Of a stretch of DNA of 64,000 bases, positions 61,531 to 64,000 are shown one piece after another. Made by a program: the position numbers and the translations under genes. The notes beneath the pieces were generated by a model that had not been told where the DNA came from, searched no databases, and saw only the letters and a list, made by a program, of their open reading frames with translations. The stretch lies in contig CAWEZC010000010.1 in the NCBI GenBank assembly GCA_963813495.1, forward strand, positions 434,001-498,000, in the 5' to 3' direction. Position 1 is the stretch's first letter; every line of letters starts with the position of its first letter. This stretch comes from JACVRW01 sp963813495. GTDB taxonomy: Bacteria > Actinomycetota > Thermoleophilia > Solirubrobacterales > Thermoleophilaceae.

Positions 61531-62889
61531 GTGAGCGCCGCGACCGACAAGATGCGCCGCGAGGAGCTGCCCGACATCGCGGTGGAGACCTTCGCTCGCT
61601 ACGAGGAGCGGCTGCGGGCGGGCGAGCAGGGCATGGTTGCGGAAGCGGACATCGAGCCGCTGGAGGACGTACCCAGCCTGGACGAGCTGCCCGAGGGCGA
61701 CGCGTCGGCGCTCGAGCGGGCGGTGGTGCTCAAGCTCAACGGCGGGCTCGGCACGAGCATGGGCATGACCCGCGCCAAGTCGCTGCTCGAGGTCAAGGAC
61801 GGCCACACGTTCCTCGATGTGATCGTGCGCCAGATCCTCGAGCTGCGCGAGCGCCACGGAGCGCGCATCCCGCTGCTGCTCATGAACAGCTTCGCCACCC
61901 GCGACGACACGCTCGCCGCGCTCGAGCGCTACCCCGAGCTGGCGTTGGACGACCTCCCGCTCGACTTCCTCCAGGGACGCGTGCCCAAGCTGCTGGCCGA
62001 CGGGCTCGAACCGGCGTCCTGGGAAGCCGATCCCGGGCTCGAGTGGGCCCCGCCCGGGCACGGCGACGTGTTTGCCTCGCTCGCGGCCACCGGGCTGCTC
62101 GCCCAGCTCCTGGGACGGGGCTACCGCTACCTGTTCCTGTCGAACTCGGACAATCTCGGCGCCGCGCTCGAGCCGCGCATCCTGAGCTGGTTGGCCGCCG
62201 AGGAGCTGCCGTTCGTGTCGGAGGTCGTCGACCGCACCGAAAGCGACAAGAAGGGCGGGCATCTGGCCCGGCGGGCCGATGGGGACGGGCTCGTGCTGCG
62301 CGAGACGGCCCAGGTGCCCGACAGCGACCAGGAGGCCTTCGAAGACGTCTCGGTGCATCGCTACTTCAACGCCAACAACATCTGGGTCAACCTCGAGGCG
62401 CTCGAGCGCACGCTCGGCGAGAGCGGCGGAGTGGTCGAGCTGCCGATGATCGTCAACCGCAAGACGGTCGACCCCGCCGATTCCTCCTCGCCGGAGGTGA
62501 TCCAGCTCGAGACCGCCATGGGGGCGGCGATCGGCGTGTTCGAGGGTGCCGGCGCGGTGCACGTGCCGCGGGCCCGCTTCGTGCCGGTCAAGAAGACCAA
62601 CGACCTGCTGGTGGTGCGCTCGGACGCCTACCGGCTCGGCGACGACTGGACCGTTCGCCTCGCCCCCGAGCGCGAGGGGCGCCCCCCGCACGTCGAGCTC
62701 GACCCCGACCACTACAAGCTGCTGGCCGACTTCGAGCGGCGCTTCGCCGCCGGGGCACCCTCGCTGGCCGGCTGCGAGCGACTCGAGCTGGACGGCGACG
62801 TCAGCTTCGGTCGCGACGTGACCGTGCGCGGGCGCGTCCGGGTGGCGGGGCCGCGCCACATCGACGACGGCGCCCTGCTCGAGGGCTAG
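61531..62889 (+). CDS. UTP-glucose-1-phosphate uridylyltransferase, eukaryotic-type (UDPGP family)
   Basis: The 452-residue enzyme makes UDP-glucose from UTP and glucose-1-phosphate. It belongs to the UDPGP family (PF01704), not the GalU family: VVLKLNGGLGTSMGMTRAKS is the nucleotide-binding loop with the catalytic Lys, then MNSFATRDDTLAALERYPEL, FLQGRVPKLL, LFLSNSDNLGAALEPRILSW, the middle HRYFNANNIWVNLEALERTL, and VPVKKTNDLLVVRSDAYRLG with the second Lys. UDP-glucose supplied here feeds the UDP-glucose dehydrogenase at 48647. Such enzymes are known in some actinobacteria. GTG start. Confidence 0.94.
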   Translation: MSAATDKMRREELPDIAVETFARYEERLRAGEQGMVAEADIEPLEDVPSLDELPEGDASALERAVVLKLNGGLGTSMGMTRAKSLLEVKDGHTFLDVIVRQILELRERHGARIPLLLMNSFATRDDTLAALERYPELALDDLPLDFLQGRVPKLLADGLEPASWEADPGLEWAPPGHGDVFASLAATGLLAQLLGRGYRYLFLSNSDNLGAALEPRILSWLAAEELPFVSEVVDRTESDKKGGHLARRADGDGLVLRETAQVPDSDQEAFEDVSVHRYFNANNIWVNLEALERTLGESGGVVELPMIVNRKTVDPADSSSPEVIQLETAMGAAIGVFEGAGAVHVPRARFVPVKKTNDLLVVRSDAYRLGDDWTVRLAPEREGRPPHVELDPDHYKLLADFERRFAAGAPSLAGCERLELDGDVSFGRDVTVRGRVRVAGPRHIDDGALLEG

Positions 62890-63752
62890 CTCCGGGCCGC
62901 CGCCTCGGCCTCGGCGTCCTCCAGGCGCTCGCGCCGCCGTTCGTCCTCCTCGGAGCGGGCCAGCATGCGGATGAACAGCACCACCATCACCAACACGAGC
63001 GTGAATGACTGCTCGACCATCATGATCACCCCGCCCACGTTCTGGTCCTCGATCGGGCTCAGCCCCCAGATCCGCGGCGTGGTCTCGTAGTAGGGATAGA
63101 AGACTGTCGTGGACCAGGCCAGGAAGAGGCCCAGCGCGGCCAGCCCGCCCTTGGCCGACGCGATGTAGGCCAGCGGCTGCATCCCCGTGAGATTGCGCCG
63201 CATCGGGACGGGCTGGATCAGCGGCCACCAGAGGGCCAGGCCGGCACCGAAGAAGCAGATGTGCTCGAGGACGTGCAGGGGGGCGCTCTGGGTGGCGGCG
63301 TCGTAGAGCGCCGGGATGTGCCACAGGTACATGAGAAACAGCCAGATCACGATGCCGGTGACCGGGTTGGCCAGCGGCCCGAGCGCCTGCTCCACCCGCA
63401 TCAGACGCCGGGTGGCGGGACGCATGATCACGCGCGACAGCGCGAGCAGGAGCAGCAGGGGAGCGATGTCGCCGAGCAGCACGTGCTGGACCATGTGCGC
63501 GGAGAACAGGTAGTCCTCGCCCAGGCCGTCTAGCGGGGAGACCAGCGCGATCAGCAGGGCGATCATCGCGCCGGTGAAGGCGGCGGCCTGGGTCGGGCCG
63601 GCGCCGCGCCCGCCGGTCTGGCGGCGCACCTCGCGGAAGCGCCAGATGTAGATCCCCGCGAGCAACGCCAGGGGGGCGAGCACCGCCGGATCGGAGAACC
63701 AGTGCAGCTGTGGATGATCCACGTCGCTGAATTGTCGCAGTGGCGTGCCCAC
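62886..63752 (-). CDS. ctaG: Cytochrome c oxidase assembly protein CtaG (caa3-type)
   Basis: The 288-residue protein has seven transmembrane segments. It starts VDHPQLHWFSDPAVLAPLAL, continues with a periplasmic DYLFSAHMVQHVLLGDIAPL (the two conserved His of CtaG), LMYLWHIPALYDAATQ, HVLEHICFFGAGLALWWPLI with a third His pair, and YETTPRIWGLSPIEDQNVGG near the end. CtaG of the caa3 type helps insert copper into cytochrome c oxidase and is common in actinobacteria and Bacillus. The charged C-terminus is cytoplasmic. Oxidase genes are not in the window. It converges on the UDPGP gene, overlapping by 4 bases. Confidence 0.9.
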   Translation of the reverse strand: MGTPLRQFSDVDHPQLHWFSDPAVLAPLALLAGIYIWRFREVRRQTGGRGAGPTQAAAFTGAMIALLIALVSPLDGLGEDYLFSAHMVQHVLLGDIAPLLLLLALSRVIMRPATRRLMRVEQALGPLANPVTGIVIWLFLMYLWHIPALYDAATQSAPLHVLEHICFFGAGLALWWPLIQPVPMRRNLTGMQPLAYIASAKGGLAALGLFLAWSTTVFYPYYETTPRIWGLSPIEDQNVGGVIMMVEQSFTLVLVMVVLFIRMLARSEEDERRRERLEDAEAEAAARS

Positions 63753-63782
63753 GCTTGACCCGCATGGGAGGACGCTCAGGCG

Positions 63783-64000
63783 ATGCTTGCGCCACCGCTG
63801 TGCTGGGGCTGCGGAGGACCGGCTCGCCGGGGCGAGCCACTCTGCGGCGCCTGCCGCCGGGCGCTGCGCCGGCTCTCCGCCGTCCCGGTGCTCGCCGAAG
63901 GCGTGGTCCTGTGGGCGCCGTTGGCCTACGAGGGCCCGGCCCGAGAGCTGGTGCGGGGGCTCAAGTTCCGTGGCGCGATACGGCTGGCGCAGGCGATGGC
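63783..64000 (+). CDS. ComF family protein, partial at window end
   Basis: The 72 visible residues start MLAPPLCWGCGGPARRGEPL and then CGACRRALRRL. The two CxxC pairs are the N-terminal zinc ribbon of ComF-type phosphoribosyltransferase-like proteins, and GVVLWAPLAYEGPARELVRG plus LKFRGAIRLAQAMA match the start of the PRTase-like core (Y-x-G-x-x-R-x-L-v-x-x-K-F). ComF proteins take part in DNA uptake in naturally competent species, but many homologues have no proven role. The frame runs off the window edge. Confidence 0.85.
   Translation, partial: MLAPPLCWGCGGPARRGEPLCGACRRALRRLSAVPVLAEGVVLWAPLAYEGPARELVRGLKFRGAIRLAQAM

Overview
The window is about 64 kb of very GC-rich DNA, densely packed with genes. 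Many neighbours overlap by ATGA or GTGA, GTG starts are common, and transcription-unit first genes mostly lack a Shine-Dalgarno sequence. Gene content fits a high-GC actinobacterium, most plausibly Thermoleophilia/Solirubrobacterales: LytR-CpsA-Psr protein, CtaG, actinobacterial-style Wzx/Wzy/ABC glycan genes, an LPXTG surface protein. The taxon is inferred from gene style only; there is no rRNA gene to test it.

Positions 1-45,960 form a large surface-polysaccharide locus. It holds two chain-initiating sugar-phosphate transferases (1-2,640), two polymerase/ligase-type membrane proteins (2,738 and 9,675), two flippases (4,778 and 42,896), a Wzm/Wzt ABC exporter with a Wzt-type C-terminal domain (18,340-20,478), at least a dozen glycosyltransferases (several fused, one tandem-duplicated pair), two GT39-type and two unrecognised GT-C-like membrane proteins, an acyltransferase, nine methyltransferases plus a fragment of a tenth, a phytanoyl-CoA-dioxygenase-like oxygenase, a serine-acetyltransferase-like enzyme, a nucleotidyltransferase, and a stray tag-type DNA glycosylase. 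The gene set predicts a complex, O-methylated and acylated glycan, possibly two glycans exported by different routes.

Positions 46,034-52,042 carry an M20 peptidase, an LCP glycan-to-wall ligase, UDP-glucose dehydrogenase, an NDP-sugar pyrophosphorylase and an SIS isomerase, which supply and anchor the glycan. Positions 52,061-55,158 hold a MerR regulator behind a 28-bp palindrome, a canonical S-adenosylhomocysteine hydrolase and, directly behind it, a second SAH-hydrolase homologue in which the catalytic Lys and Asp are replaced by Glu and Asn. The rest (55,169-64,000) is mixed housekeeping: exported glutathione peroxidase, a LysR/NTF2-like/Moco-oxidoreductase/flavin-reductase cluster, a YncE-like exported protein, SRPBCC, DUF4234 and GNAT proteins, eukaryotic-type UTP-glucose-1-phosphate uridylyltransferase, CtaG and the start of comF.

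An important caveat is that some 30-40 apparent single-base frameshifts break genes in the first 46 kb, while 46-64 kb has essentially one. Broken genes are reported as one feature spanning all frames; most breaks look like sequence errors, since the protein continues in another frame with no loss. There is no stretch above 300 bases without a gene. I saw no tRNA, rRNA, CRISPR array, insertion sequence or phage gene.
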